From assembly GCA_030609365.1 (NCBI GenBank), contig JAUWCJ010000008.1, forward strand, positions 1 through 41,228: DNA of 41,228 bases, written 5' to 3'. A program made the position numbers and the translations under genes. Positions 33,125 to 41,228 of this stretch are shown here, in pieces. This DNA is from Candidatus Eiseniibacteriota bacterium. GTDB taxonomy: Bacteria > Joyebacterota > Joyebacteria > Joyebacterales > Joyebacteraceae. Each line of letters opens with the position of its first letter. Position 1 is the stretch's first letter. Under the pieces are notes generated by a model. It was given only the letters and a program-made list of their open reading frames with translations, had not been told where the DNA came from and searched no databases.

Positions 33125-33742
33125 TTAGACCTGCTCGTCCAGGGATGGCCGCTCTCCGTTCAGGGCGTAGAAGAGCCACGATACGTCCCTGAGCTTTCTG
33201 CCAGAACCGTCCTGTATTTCGATGGTTATGATGTGCTCGCCTTCCTCGAACTTCTCCGCCGGGGAGTACATCACGTAGCTTCCTGTTACCTCCGCCAGTC
33301 CCGTCACGTCCATCTCGTCGACGTAGAGCCGGACGATCCCCTGCTCGACCGGCGGGTATATCGCCGCGACTATCTCGACGTCGTTGGCGCCGACGACCGA
33401 GTTGTCCGCGGGTGTTACCGGGTCGATGTTCGCCTGCGCGATGCTCACACTGGGCGCGACCGGTAGCAGGACAGGCCCGCCACGGTCGATGTTCACGACG
33501 ATGAGTACGAGCGCTACGACGCACGCACCGGCCACTGCCCATGCGAGCCGCGGTGAGCGGAGACGCTCCACCCAGGTGGAGCCGGTGGATGCCGCGCGCG
33601 CCCTCGCCTGCAGTCGCTCGGTGTGGAACGGAGGCAGCTCGACGGGGCGAAGCTCCCGGAGAAGCTGTTCGATCTTCTCCTCGGAGGGTCCGGCCCCGGG
33701 CGGGCGGTTCAACTCGTGCCGGTTCTTCTTGTTATCAGTCAT
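33125..33742 (-). CDS. Single-pass membrane protein, probable sigma-factor regulator, with Ig-like periplasmic domain
   Basis: 205 residues. It has a cytoplasmic N-terminus of about 65 residues (with EEKIEQLLRELRPVELPPFHTERL), one membrane helix (AWAVAGACVVALVLIVVNI) and a periplasmic domain with LYVDEMDVTGLAEVTGSYVMYSP and EGEHIITIEIQDGSG. Its place right after an ECF sigma gene suggests an anti-sigma factor, but the H-x3-C-x2-C zinc motif of common anti-sigmas is absent. The periplasmic domain is similar to residues near 170-260 of the beta-barrel protein in the same operon. The ATG at 33742 has AAGGA 8 nt upstream; the frame to 33823 lies within the sigma gene. Confidence 0.68.
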   Translation of the reverse strand: MTDNKKNRHELNRPPGAGPSEEKIEQLLRELRPVELPPFHTERLQARARAASTGSTWVERLRSPRLAWAVAGACVVALVLIVVNIDRGGPVLLPVAPSVSIAQANIDPVTPADNSVVGANDVEIVAAIYPPVEQGIVRLYVDEMDVTGLAEVTGSYVMYSPAEKFEEGEHIITIEIQDGSGRKLRDVSWLFYALNGERPSLDEQV

Positions 33743-33779
33743 TCGCTGCGTCCTTGCTGTGGCGCTCCGGCGCGCCTGG

Positions 33780-34289
33780 TCAGACCTTGTCCGCGAGCAG
33801 GTCGGCGAGAAGCGCCTTCCCACGCGAGATCCTCGACTTGACCGTGCCTATGGAGCAACCGGCCGCGGTCGAAATCTCCTCGTAGCTCATCTCGTCTATG
33901 TACCGAAGTGTTATCGTCTCACGAAACGCGGGCGGGAGCTGGGCTATCGCCTGACGTACCGCCTGCGCTCGTTCCTGCTCGAGCACCGCATGTTCGGCCG
34001 TGCGGGTCTCGAAGGAGGGCGAGGGGTCCTTCGCCTGGTGCTCCCTCCAGAGCTCCGCTCGCCTCGCGTTCTTCCTGTACCTCTTCTTGAGGACGTTCAG
34101 GGCGATGCGATAGAGCCAGGTGAACGGGTCCGCATCACCGCGGAAGCGCGGGTAGGCCTTCATGGCCCTGATGAACGCCTCCTCGGTCAGATCGAGCGCG
34201 TCGTGATAGTTTCCGGTCAGTCCGTACATGACGTTGAACAACCTCTTGTCGTAACGGGCAACCACCTCTTCGAAGTCCAGCCTTGCCAT
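33780..34289 (-). CDS. ECF-subfamily RNA polymerase sigma factor
   Basis: 169 residues. Region 2 (VVARYDKRLFNVMYGLTGNYHDALDLTEEAFIRAMKAYPRFRGDADPFTWLYRIALN) and region 4 (LPPAFRETITLRYIDEMSYEEISTAAGCSIGTVKSRISRGKALL) have the spacing of RpoE-like ECF factors, and region 3 is absent as expected. It directs RNA polymerase to a small regulon, normally under a membrane anti-sigma factor, here probably the next gene. The ATG at 34289 has GGAGGGGG upstream. Confidence 0.95.
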   Translation of the reverse strand: MARLDFEEVVARYDKRLFNVMYGLTGNYHDALDLTEEAFIRAMKAYPRFRGDADPFTWLYRIALNVLKKRYRKNARRAELWREHQAKDPSPSFETRTAEHAVLEQERAQAVRQAIAQLPPAFRETITLRYIDEMSYEEISTAAGCSIGTVKSRISRGKALLADLLADKV

Positions 34290-34349
34290 CGACCCCCTCC
34301 GATTACCTCACTCAGACATTAGAGGCCCCGCACGCCGCCCGTGTTCCCG

Positions 34350-36569
34350 TCAGAACGTATGTCCGACATCCAGTGCTATTACGTGCTCAGTGTAGGATCC
34401 AGACGGGTTTGCCCGGTCCTGCCAGTCGATCAGCCAGTACTCGACCTCGAGGTCCACAGGCCCGAAATCCCACCGCGTCTCGAACGTGTAGTGTGAACGG
34501 GTGTAGTCCGTCTCGTCCCCCGACCCCGCTGTCCATCTTGCGGCCACCCGCGCGGTCCACCTGTTCTGGATTATCTCATGCTTGATGTCGCCTGACGCCG
34601 ACCAGGTGTCCGTTTCGTCGGGAGAGCGCACGCCCGACCACGATACGTTTCCCAGGATGTGCGTCCGACCGCGCCGCCACGTCCCCCCAAGAGCGCCGTA
34701 GGCGTACGTGTAATCGTATGTGACGCGGGGGCTCCTGTCGTATCGCGCGACCACGTAGGTCCGGGCGCTGCCCTCGTTCACCAGCCACGTGAGCTCGGCG
34801 CGCGAGTAGACCTTCAGTTCGTATTCGTCTTCCGCGAGATATGATCGGGAGTTGAACGAGCGTCCCGTGCGGATCCAGCCCGACGAGCTGAACATCTCGT
34901 TCGGGCGGTATGAGTAGTCGAGTGCGAGCGTGTGTTCGCCGGGCTCGTACTCGTACGTTCCGGCCGAGTAGTAGTCCGGCTCACTGGCAACATACTCCAG
35001 AGAGACGCGGTTCCGCCAGTCACGTTTGAGTTCCAGCTTCGCACGAAACGCGGTGCCTCTGCCCTGAACCTCGCCCACGGCATCGGAGCGCGCCAGCTCG
35101 AGCTCACCCGAGAGATCGCCGTTCGTCGTGCGCACCAGTCCGGCGACGACGTTGTTCCGGAGCGGCTCCGTGATCTGCTGCTCGTCGGTCACCGACTCTC
35201 TGCGGTCGAAAACGGACAGGTAGATCACTGAGGCACTCAGGCGCTCGCCTAAGGAGAAGCTCTGCTTGCCGCCGGCGGCAAAGCGCGAGTAGATCCCGAA
35301 CCCGGCCAGTGTGTCCGCCTCGCTCATCCGCATGCCGACCAGTTCGGTCGTGCTTCTGCCGGCGCGTGCGGACAGCCTGCCGCCCCGTCCGACGGCCCAG
35401 TTAAGAGTAGTCGGTGAGAGGGAAGGAAATACGTCTCCGGCTTCGACCTTCAGCTTCTCCGTGCCGCCGCTCACCAGCCAGTCGAGCTCGTCGCTGTAGA
35501 TGGGGTCGTACCGCGCAGTAATCAGGAGGGTGCGCGCGCCTCTGACGCCGGACACGTAGAAGTCGTAAGACGGGCGGAAGACCTCAGCGTAGGGGAGGAA
35601 AACGTCGACGGAGTCGACCGCGGGAGTTTCTGCGGCGACCTTGACCCAGCCGGCCTCCATCCTGCCGGCGATCTGCCATGTGGTGTCGGATGCCGCCCAG
35701 GCAGCGTCGAGTTCCTTCCAGGTCGGGACGGTTCTCCAGGGACTCCCGACAGGTCCGTCAGCCCGGAGCCAGTCTTCGGAAGGCTCGTCACCCACTGTTC
35801 TCTCGTGCACGAAGAACACCCAGGACGTCTCCACCACTCCGGTCGTGGTCAGCGCCGAGAACGTCAACCTGTGTGGTCCGGTGCCGAGCGGCTCGACGGG
35901 CGCGAAGAGGAAGAGGTCGGAGGTGATCTCCGAGAGTTCCGTGACGTCGACGCCGTCGAGCAGTGCGAGCGCGTCCCACGGCTCGTCGAGCGGCGGGTCG
36001 AAGAGTGCCGCGATCTGCGGCGTGTCCTCCGCTACGACCTCGCCGGGCAACGGACTCAGAATCTCGACGGTTCGTGACGCCCAGCCCGGGTCCGGAACTC
36101 CGGGACCAGGTTCGGATGCCGGACCTGGTTCGGACCCCTGCCCTGGTTCGGATACCAGACCTGGTGCGGAGCCCCGCCCGCCTTCGACCGGCACCACCAG
36201 CAGTCCTCCCTCCGGCGCGCCGGGGGGGACGGTCACGACAATCCCGTCCATGTCGACGACGCGCAGGTAGTACGAGAACGAAGGTAGCGTCACGAGGACA
36301 CCCGGGACCTCGCCGAAGAGCGAGTTGCGCGACGGCGTGAGGGGGATCGAGCGCAGCTCGCCGTCCGGCATCGCAACGACGACGTCGGCCGAAGCGATGC
36401 GCTCGGGAAATACGTCGCCCACGAATACGGCCTCGATACCGAGAGGCTCGCCGGCGACGGCGCGAGGAGGAGGGGAGTGCCTGATGCTGAACGACTGCCC
36501 GCGCGCGGTCGCGACGGGCGCCAGTGCAAGGGCAACACAGATGTAGGGGACCAGTCGTCGGGACTGCAT
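34350..36569 (-). CDS. Outer-membrane beta-barrel protein with periplasmic Ig-like module
   Basis: 739 residues with a signal peptide (to about ARG-Q24). An N-terminal beta domain is followed by a Gly/Pro/Glu linker of SEPG units (about 138-160) and an Ig-like module (QIAALFDPPLDEPWDALALLDGVDVTELSEITSDLFLFAP, then GPHRLTFSALTTTG). A long barrel of alternating strands (about 290-739) ends with ALDVGHTF. The terminal Phe marks it as a BAM substrate. No plug or TonB box is visible, so it is not a TonB receptor. The ATG at 36569 has AAGGAG 8 nt upstream. It leads the operon, 60 bp before the sigma gene. Role unknown; sensing or surface display is plausible. Confidence 0.75.
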   Translation of the reverse strand: MQSRRLVPYICVALALAPVATARGQSFSIRHSPPPRAVAGEPLGIEAVFVGDVFPERIASADVVVAMPDGELRSIPLTPSRNSLFGEVPGVLVTLPSFSYYLRVVDMDGIVVTVPPGAPEGGLLVVPVEGGRGSAPGLVSEPGQGSEPGPASEPGPGVPDPGWASRTVEILSPLPGEVVAEDTPQIAALFDPPLDEPWDALALLDGVDVTELSEITSDLFLFAPVEPLGTGPHRLTFSALTTTGVVETSWVFFVHERTVGDEPSEDWLRADGPVGSPWRTVPTWKELDAAWAASDTTWQIAGRMEAGWVKVAAETPAVDSVDVFLPYAEVFRPSYDFYVSGVRGARTLLITARYDPIYSDELDWLVSGGTEKLKVEAGDVFPSLSPTTLNWAVGRGGRLSARAGRSTTELVGMRMSEADTLAGFGIYSRFAAGGKQSFSLGERLSASVIYLSVFDRRESVTDEQQITEPLRNNVVAGLVRTTNGDLSGELELARSDAVGEVQGRGTAFRAKLELKRDWRNRVSLEYVASEPDYYSAGTYEYEPGEHTLALDYSYRPNEMFSSSGWIRTGRSFNSRSYLAEDEYELKVYSRAELTWLVNEGSARTYVVARYDRSPRVTYDYTYAYGALGGTWRRGRTHILGNVSWSGVRSPDETDTWSASGDIKHEIIQNRWTARVAARWTAGSGDETDYTRSHYTFETRWDFGPVDLEVEYWLIDWQDRANPSGSYTEHVIALDVGHTF

Positions 36570-36742
36570 CCAATCAGCTCCTTGCGGGCTTCGTGTGGCG
36601 CGGTGCCTGGAACCCGGTCAGTCTACTCCAGCCGCGGCGCGGCGTCCATCGGGTCTTCCGGGAACATACCGGCGGCCGACGTCCTCTAAGCAACTGAGAC
36701 GACGGGAAGACGCGTACTACTCAAGGACAGTAGGAGGAAAGA

Positions 36743-37651
36743 ATGCGGAAGAAAATGTCGGTGCCAGTGATCGCCGCGGCGCTTCTGACGCTCGGGCTGT
36801 TCGTGCTCGCCGGTTGCGGGGACGCCATCACCATGACGGACGTGAGTGAACTCAGTGACGAGGAGGCACTCCGCGAGTTTGTTGAGGACCACGGCTTCTT
36901 CGATGAGACCGAGATCTACGGCGCGGATCCCATGGACTCGGACGGGTCCGGCTCGCGTGAGGAGATCGACCCGCTCACCTTCTGGCGGGAGGTGACCGAA
37001 AGACACGTTGTGCGCGACGTCTACATCGATCATGAGGCAGGGATCGCCGAGGTCACGATCTACAAGGAGATTTGGGGCACGCTCAACATCATCGACGAGA
37101 ATATGATCGAATACGAGAAGCCGATGCACCACGAGGGTGTGAGGTACGCCGTCTTCCAGCGCAACGACGACGTGGCGTTGGGGAACAACTACGGGCATCT
37201 TGGAGAGACCGGCAACACGCATCGTCACCGCAGGGGCCGCTGGACTCTGACGGCCATCTCGGGCCTCGTTGCCAACTCGGTCGAGACGCTGACAATGGAC
37301 ATCGAGTGGATTCAGGTGCAGAGCGCGACCGTCGACACCGTCATCACCGATCCGTCGGCTCTCATGGCGGTACCCGATGAGATCATGAGTTTCGAGATGG
37401 GCGAGGAGGTCACCGTGACCGTGTCCGGTCCTCCTGAGGATGCGATCCTCTTCCTGCACACACGCGGCCACCGTTCGCCCCTCCATTACGACGGGGGCGT
37501 GTTCGTCGGAACGTGGACAGTGACACGCGACGGTGTCCACTGTGCAGGCATCCAGGCGCTGGCACACGACTCGATCTACGATTCCGAGTACCCCGATGAC
37601 AGTCTGATATGGGGCATGCCATACGAGGTCGGTGAGGAGCCGGAGGAGTAG
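36743..37651 (+). CDS. Lipoprotein of unknown function
   Basis: 302 residues with lipobox VLAGC (acylated Cys25) and an acidic N-terminal region (SDEEALREFVEDHGFFDE). The beta-rich body includes RDVYIDHEAGIAEVTIYKEIWGTLNII, RHRRGRWTLTAISG and a C-terminal Ig-like part (EEVTVTVSGPPEDAILFLHTRGHRSP, then DDSLIWGMPYEVG). No family recognised. The ATG at 36743 follows GGAGGAAAGA. It is divergent from the barrel-sigma operon, separated by 173 bp that must hold both promoters, and may respond to the same signal. Confidence 0.7.
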   Translation: MRKKMSVPVIAAALLTLGLFVLAGCGDAITMTDVSELSDEEALREFVEDHGFFDETEIYGADPMDSDGSGSREEIDPLTFWREVTERHVVRDVYIDHEAGIAEVTIYKEIWGTLNIIDENMIEYEKPMHHEGVRYAVFQRNDDVALGNNYGHLGETGNTHRHRRGRWTLTAISGLVANSVETLTMDIEWIQVQSATVDTVITDPSALMAVPDEIMSFEMGEEVTVTVSGPPEDAILFLHTRGHRSPLHYDGGVFVGTWTVTRDGVHCAGIQALAHDSIYDSEYPDDSLIWGMPYEVGEEPEE

Positions 37652-37746
37652 GCAGCAGGACCACCTCGGCGGCTGGCGTTGCAGGCCCACTAAGATCCTC
37701 ATCCTTCCGCCAAGCAGCAGCACGGCCGCCGACAACATTGCATCGG

Positions 37747-37775
37747 AGCCCCGGGTCTCTCAAAGACCGGGGGCT
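37747..37775 (+). terminator. Terminator between lipoprotein and pilin-like gene
   Basis: 12-bp stem AGCCCCGGGTCT / AGACCGGGGGCT with one mismatch and a 5-nt loop, followed by a T-containing stretch, 95 bp after the lipoprotein stop. It also argues against the 37738 start of the next frame. Confidence 0.65.
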
Positions 37776-37833
37776 TCGGTTTGTGTGGGGAGGGCGCCCG
37801 GTTTTGGCACGTTGCATGCATCTATCCGGCAGA

Positions 37834-38319
37834 ATGGAACTCTGCCGCCAGAGGGGATTCACATTGGTCGAGGTCATGATCACGATCATGATCATCGGTG
37901 TGCTGGCAGCCGCGGTGCCCCCGATCCTTGCGAACTCCATTGAAAGGGCCAAGATCTCGGAGGCCACGGCGGCATTGGGCTCGATCAGACGCGCCATGCG
38001 GATGTACTACGCCGAGCATGGCAGCTACAAGGATCCCTACTTCACGGCCGGCAGGAAGGTGACGTTCGGCAGGATCCTCATGGTCAGCGACACCGACCTT
38101 GAGGGACGCTACTTCAGCAGTGATTGCTACACGTTCGAGAGAGTGAAGAGACGCACGTTCCGGATTAAGTGCAGCGGGGAGGCAAGTACTGCTCCGGCCG
38201 CCCGCGGCGTATCGTATGTTACTCTCTACATCAATCAACTAGGCGACATCTGGCGCGGCGGCGCGCCGGACGACAGCCCCCTCCGGTATCTAGCAGTGCC
38301 TCTTGTCGGTAGGGACTAG
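37834..38319 (+). CDS. Type IV pilin-like / type II secretion pseudopilin
   Basis: 161 residues. The prepilin signature CRQRGFTLVEVMITIMIIGVL has cleavage expected after Gly8, N-methylated Phe and Glu at +5. It is followed by an alpha1 helix (PPILANSIERAKISEATAALGSIRRAMRMYYAEHGSY) and a small globular part with two Cys (SDCYTF, IKCSG) that may form a disulfide. It would be processed by a prepilin peptidase and assembled in a pilus or pseudopilus. The gene stands alone, with no assembly genes nearby. The ATG at 37834 is the family-typical start but has a weak ribosome site; ATG 37816 and TTG 37804 (behind GGGAGGG) are alternatives. Confidence 0.85.
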   Translation: MELCRQRGFTLVEVMITIMIIGVLAAAVPPILANSIERAKISEATAALGSIRRAMRMYYAEHGSYKDPYFTAGRKVTFGRILMVSDTDLEGRYFSSDCYTFERVKRRTFRIKCSGEASTAPAARGVSYVTLYINQLGDIWRGGAPDDSPLRYLAVPLVGRD

Positions 38320-38433
38320 TCGCTGACAGCCACCTGATAATCTGTCCATCCCGGTTCCCCGTACCCAGCTTCTTCACCCTGCTGGGGGGGTCACGATGTA
38401 CCCATGCGTTACCTCACCTGGCCGCACCAGACA

Positions 38434-38463
38434 TTGACACCCCCACACAGACTGTGCTATAAT
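38434..38463 (+). promoter_or_regulatory. Consensus sigma-70 promoter of the second TonB receptor
   Basis: TTGACA (38434-38439), an 18-bp spacer, then TATAAT (38458-38463), preceded by TGC, an extended -10. Both hexamers are perfect. The start codon is about 120 bp downstream, leaving a long leader. Confidence 0.85.
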
Positions 38464-38587
38464 ACAACAAGTTCAATAACACGGTGCCCTATTGCCGCCG
38501 CTCGAGCTGGCGCTCGCGGCGACCCGTGTATCTATGGGCTGCGTGTGTCGACACAGAATCCCGAGAGGTGGGGCAGGAGACTGGATT

Positions 38588-40852
38588 GTGAAGAGGGTAG
38601 GAGTGGCGCTGCTACTTGTCGTGCTCGCATCCGCGGTGCTTGCCGCGGCGCCGGCGCGTGGCGTCGGCGCCATCGAAGGAGCGGTCACAGACAAGTACAC
38701 GCACCAGCCCCTCTTCGCCGCCGATGTCGTAGTCGTCGGCACGACGCTCGGTGGGATCACAGATCGGGACGGCAGGTTCGCGATCGGCGACGTGCCGGCC
38801 GGGAGCTACCGGGTCACGGTCTCGATGATGGGATACGAGGTTACGGCCGTGGACGACGTCGAGGTTCAGGACGGTCCCGCCACGACAATGCAGCTCGAAC
38901 TCTGCCCACGGGTCCTGGACATTGGCCTGGATGTGCTCGTCGAGGCGAGTCACTTCCGCCGGGACAGTGAGAAACCGACGAGCTTCAGGACTCTGACCCC
39001 CCAGGAGATGCGCTACTCTCCGGGCGCGATGGAAGACGTCTTCCGCGTGCTTCAGTCCATGCCGGGCGTCAGTCCCGCGGATATGACGAACTCTAATCTG
39101 ATAGTCCGCGGCGGTGACCCCAGCGAGAACCGCACGCTGTTCGAGAACATCGAGATACCTCGGGCGCTGCACTTCGGCCGTCCCGGGGGAACGATAGGCG
39201 GGATCAGCATCGTCAGTCCGAGCCTGCTCGAGAGGGTCGACTTCCTTACCGGCGGGTTCCCGGCGAGGTACGGCGACAAGGTGTCCTCGGTCTTCGAGAT
39301 GAAGCTGCGGGACGGCAGCAGCACGGACTACAGCACCAACATCAACTTCAACATGGGTGGATTCAGCCTCGCGGCGGACGGTCCCATGCCCGGAGGCGGG
39401 ACGATGCTCCTCTCAGCGCGAAGAGGGGTCTTCGACCTGCTGACATCGACGATGGGCGTCCCCGCGCTCCCCTCGTACTGGGACGTAGTGGGTAAGGTGA
39501 CGTACGACCTCGGCAGCTCGAACAGGCTCTCCCTCGTCGGCTTCTACTTCCCCGATGACCTTGAGATCGCGGCTGACCCCGAAGAGGAGAACAGGCATGG
39601 GATGTGGCCCGGTCTCGATCTGGAGCGCAGGGACCACGGCAGGGCCGTGGGTCTGAACTGGCGCTGTCTCCAGGGCGAACGCGGCTACGTCCTGACGACG
39701 GCCTCGCACGTGAGCAACAGCTGGACGACAAGCCGCGGTACGGAGCAGGAGCCCGGTCTCGTCGGTGACGCGATCCGGGAGGAGGAGTTCCAGCTGAAGA
39801 GCGAGCTGAACCGCAAGCTCTCGGATCGAGTGAACGTGAGATTCGGGGTCTTCGCCCGGCAGATCCACTCGGAGCAGAACACGTGGAGCGTCTCGGACAC
39901 GATGGCCTCAGGCGAGGTCATTCCGAGCTACCGGGTGACGTACAACCCTGACCCGACCTACAAGGCCGGCTCCTACCTGCAGGCCACGGTCAGGCCCTTC
40001 AGTCGCGTTTCACTGACATCCGGGCTGCGCTACGACTACTATGACTTCACCGGCGAGTCGAAGCTGAGTCCCAGGCTTGGTGTGGCCCTGTCGCTGACCG
40101 ACCGGACCACTCTCAACGCGGCGTACGGGCACTACTACCAGACAGCGGCCCCGTGGCAGGTCGCTTCGCACCCGTCCAATACGACACTTCGCAGCAGCGG
40201 CTCGGTTCACTACGTCGCCGGCCTGAAGCATCTGCTGTCCGGGAACACGCAGGTCAGCGTAGAGGCGTATCACAAGGAACTGAGCGACGTGTTCGTTCAC
40301 AGCTACACCTCGAGGATCACGACGAACGAGGGAAGTGGCTATGCCCGAGGCGTGGAGTTGTGCGTCCAGCGCAAGATGAGCAAAGGACTGGTCGGAAGCG
40401 TGGCTTACACCTACTCGGTCTCCGTGAGGAGAGACGGAGCGTCCCTGCCGGAGTACTACTCGGAGTTCGACCGCCCCCACAATCTCACTCTCGTAGGAAG
40501 CTTCGCGCCGACCGACAAGTGGCGCGTGGGGGCGAAGTTCCTCTACGCGACCGGGAGCCCGTACACGCCGATCATAGGCTCCGAGCAGGTGGACGGTGAG
40601 TGGTACGCCGTGAGCGGTCCGAAGAACTCCGCGCGCTATCCCGACTACCACATGCTCGACGTTCGCATCGACCGCTCCTTCCAGTTCGCGAACTGGAAGC
40701 TGATGGCGTATCTGGATCTGTGGAATATCTACGGCTACCAGAACGTGACGCTGTACAACTACTCGATCGATGAGAACGGCACGGTCACCCGGACGGTTCC
40801 CGATGAGGCGCCTCGCATGCTCCCGATCCTGGGGCTGGAGGCGAGGTTCTAG
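38588..40852 (+). CDS. TonB-dependent receptor with carboxypeptidase-like N-terminal domain
   Basis: 754 residues with a signal peptide and a CarboxypepD-regulatory-like domain (GAIEGAVTDKYTHQPLFAADV, then GRFAIGDVPAGSYRVTVSMMGYE). The plug has EDVFRVLQSMPGVSP, NLIVRGGDPSENRTLFENIEIPRALHF and ERVDFLTGGFPARYGDKVSSVFEMKLRDG. A beta-barrel closes with LGLEARF, the terminal Phe being the BAM signal. The GTG at 38588 follows AGGAG with 8-nt spacing; the frame opening at 38492 overlaps the leader. No obvious partner genes, so the ligand is unknown. It shares domain order with the receptor at 9038-11824 but is shorter and only distantly similar. Confidence 0.88.
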   Translation: MKRVGVALLLVVLASAVLAAAPARGVGAIEGAVTDKYTHQPLFAADVVVVGTTLGGITDRDGRFAIGDVPAGSYRVTVSMMGYEVTAVDDVEVQDGPATTMQLELCPRVLDIGLDVLVEASHFRRDSEKPTSFRTLTPQEMRYSPGAMEDVFRVLQSMPGVSPADMTNSNLIVRGGDPSENRTLFENIEIPRALHFGRPGGTIGGISIVSPSLLERVDFLTGGFPARYGDKVSSVFEMKLRDGSSTDYSTNINFNMGGFSLAADGPMPGGGTMLLSARRGVFDLLTSTMGVPALPSYWDVVGKVTYDLGSSNRLSLVGFYFPDDLEIAADPEEENRHGMWPGLDLERRDHGRAVGLNWRCLQGERGYVLTTASHVSNSWTTSRGTEQEPGLVGDAIREEEFQLKSELNRKLSDRVNVRFGVFARQIHSEQNTWSVSDTMASGEVIPSYRVTYNPDPTYKAGSYLQATVRPFSRVSLTSGLRYDYYDFTGESKLSPRLGVALSLTDRTTLNAAYGHYYQTAAPWQVASHPSNTTLRSSGSVHYVAGLKHLLSGNTQVSVEAYHKELSDVFVHSYTSRITTNEGSGYARGVELCVQRKMSKGLVGSVAYTYSVSVRRDGASLPEYYSEFDRPHNLTLVGSFAPTDKWRVGAKFLYATGSPYTPIIGSEQVDGEWYAVSGPKNSARYPDYHMLDVRIDRSFQFANWKLMAYLDLWNIYGYQNVTLYNYSIDENGTVTRTVPDEAPRMLPILGLEARF

Positions 40853-40886
40853 CTCGGGGTGCGTGATAGGGGGTGGGTCAGGAGCA

Positions 40887-40912
40887 AGGCCGCCGGCATC
40901 TGCCGGCGGCCT
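40887..40912 (+). terminator. Terminator after the second TonB receptor
   Basis: Self-complementary AGGCCGCCGGCA / TGCCGGCGGCCT (12 bp each side of TC) followed by CTTCATT. A second perfect stem TTGGTGCC / GGCACCAA follows at 40918-40938. Confidence 0.75.
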
Positions 40913-40983
40913 CTTCATTGGTGCCTCCAGGGCACCAACGTCGCGCCGCCTGCCCAGGACCAGCTCCCAGCGGCAATTCGTGC

Positions 40984-41020
40984 TTGACATGGTCAAACGA
41001 ACGATTTAAATTGGTGTTTG
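40984..41020 (+). promoter_or_regulatory. Promoter with palindromes before the TetR-family gene
   Basis: TTGACA (40984-40989) with a 17-bp spacer to TAAATT (41007-41012) is a plausible promoter. TTGAC-ATG-GTCAA (40984-40996) is an inverted repeat over the -35, and CAAAC/GTTTG (40994-41020) flank ATTTAAAT around the -10. Autorepression by the following TetR-type protein is likely by analogy. Confidence 0.6.
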
Positions 41021-41036
41021 AAACGGGAGGTTGAAT

Positions 41037-41228
41037 ATGAAGGCTGCCATGAGACACTCGAGTGATACGAAGCAGAAGGTACTGGAAGCCGCCTGCAAGG
41101 TGTTCAGCGAGGTCGGCTATCACGAGGGAACCGTCGCCAGGATCTGCGAGGAAGCCGGGGCGAACAGGGCTGCGGTCAACTACTACTTCGGCGACAAGCA
41201 GAACCTCTATCGCGAGGTCTGGAATTAC
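41037..41228 (+). CDS. TetR/AcrR-family regulator, N-terminal part (cut by window end)
   Basis: 64 residues visible. They form the helix-turn-helix of TetR regulators: TKQKVLEAACKVFSEVGYHEGTVARICEEAGANRAAVNYYFGDKQNLYREVW, close to the CerR/CecR (DUF1956) type in its AGANRAAVNYYFGDK recognition segment. The ligand domain is outside the window. The ATG at 41037 follows GGGAGG with 7-nt spacing. Confidence 0.9.
   Translation, partial: MKAAMRHSSDTKQKVLEAACKVFSEVGYHEGTVARICEEAGANRAAVNYYFGDKQNLYREVWNY

Noticed and set aside
33125-33742. Zinc-binding (zf-HC2) anti-sigma factor
   Set aside because: The H-x3-C-x2-C motif is missing, so only position in the operon and topology support a regulatory role.
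34350-36569. TonB-dependent receptor
   Set aside because: There is no plug domain or TonB box; the N-terminal half is Ig-like with a Gly/Pro linker.

Overview
The window is 41.2 kb of GC-rich DNA from a diderm (Gram-negative type) bacterium. The evidence is outer-membrane beta-barrels, TonB receptors, an ExbB/ExbD/TonB system, lipoproteins with lipoboxes and a C-terminal sorting domain of the YPNPFNP (FlgD-Ig / T9SS type A) kind. That domain, the multi-repeat Ig proteins, dockerin-like repeats and the taste for Sec-exported proteins of unknown function fit an uncultured lineage near the FCB group (for example Eisenbacteria or Krumholzibacteriota-like). The placement is inference. No rRNA, tRNA, CRISPR array or insertion sequence was seen.

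Region 1 (about 1-17.5 kb) reads as a phosphate-acquisition island. It holds an OprP/OprO-type porin, pstS-pstC-pstA-pstB-phoU, and then a minus-strand group of a TonB-dependent receptor, a small dockerin-like exported protein and a large exported protein with a sorting domain. Divergent from the receptor is a six-gene, tightly overlapping operon: DUF3450, TtpC-like MotA/TolQ/ExbB protein, ExbB, ExbD, TonB, TPR. The control regions of the porin and of the receptor/TonB-operon pair both carry runs of YTAG spaced exactly 11 bp apart. That is the geometry expected of tandem PhoB/OmpR-type binding sites. I infer that porin and TonB machinery belong to one regulon, so the TonB system may serve phosphate or phosphorylated-compound uptake.

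Region 2 (17.5-28.2 kb) holds a membrane hybrid histidine kinase (GAF-PAS-HisKA-HATPase-REC), a secreted PNGase F-like glycan amidase with an inserted LamG domain, a superoxide reductase with a signal peptide, an exported glutaminase-fold-like protein, a GT-C glycosyltransferase with C-terminal TPRs, and a lipoprotein of the sulfatase/alkaline phosphatase superfamily with Thr in place of the formylglycine Cys/Ser.

Region 3 (28.3-36.6 kb, minus strand) has a large exported protein with WYA-type repeats and a Gly/Tyr-rich tail, and then a four-gene operon: outer-membrane beta-barrel, ECF sigma factor, single-pass membrane protein (likely sigma regulator) and a seven-repeat Ig protein. The barrel protein and the membrane protein share an Ig-like module, which suggests a trans-envelope signalling unit.

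Region 4 (36.7-41.2 kb, plus strand) has a lipoprotein, a type IV pilin-like protein, a second TonB-dependent receptor behind a near-perfect sigma-70 promoter, and the start of a TetR-family regulator cut by the window end. Long open frames opposite many genes are shadows caused by GC-rich third codon positions and are not annotated.
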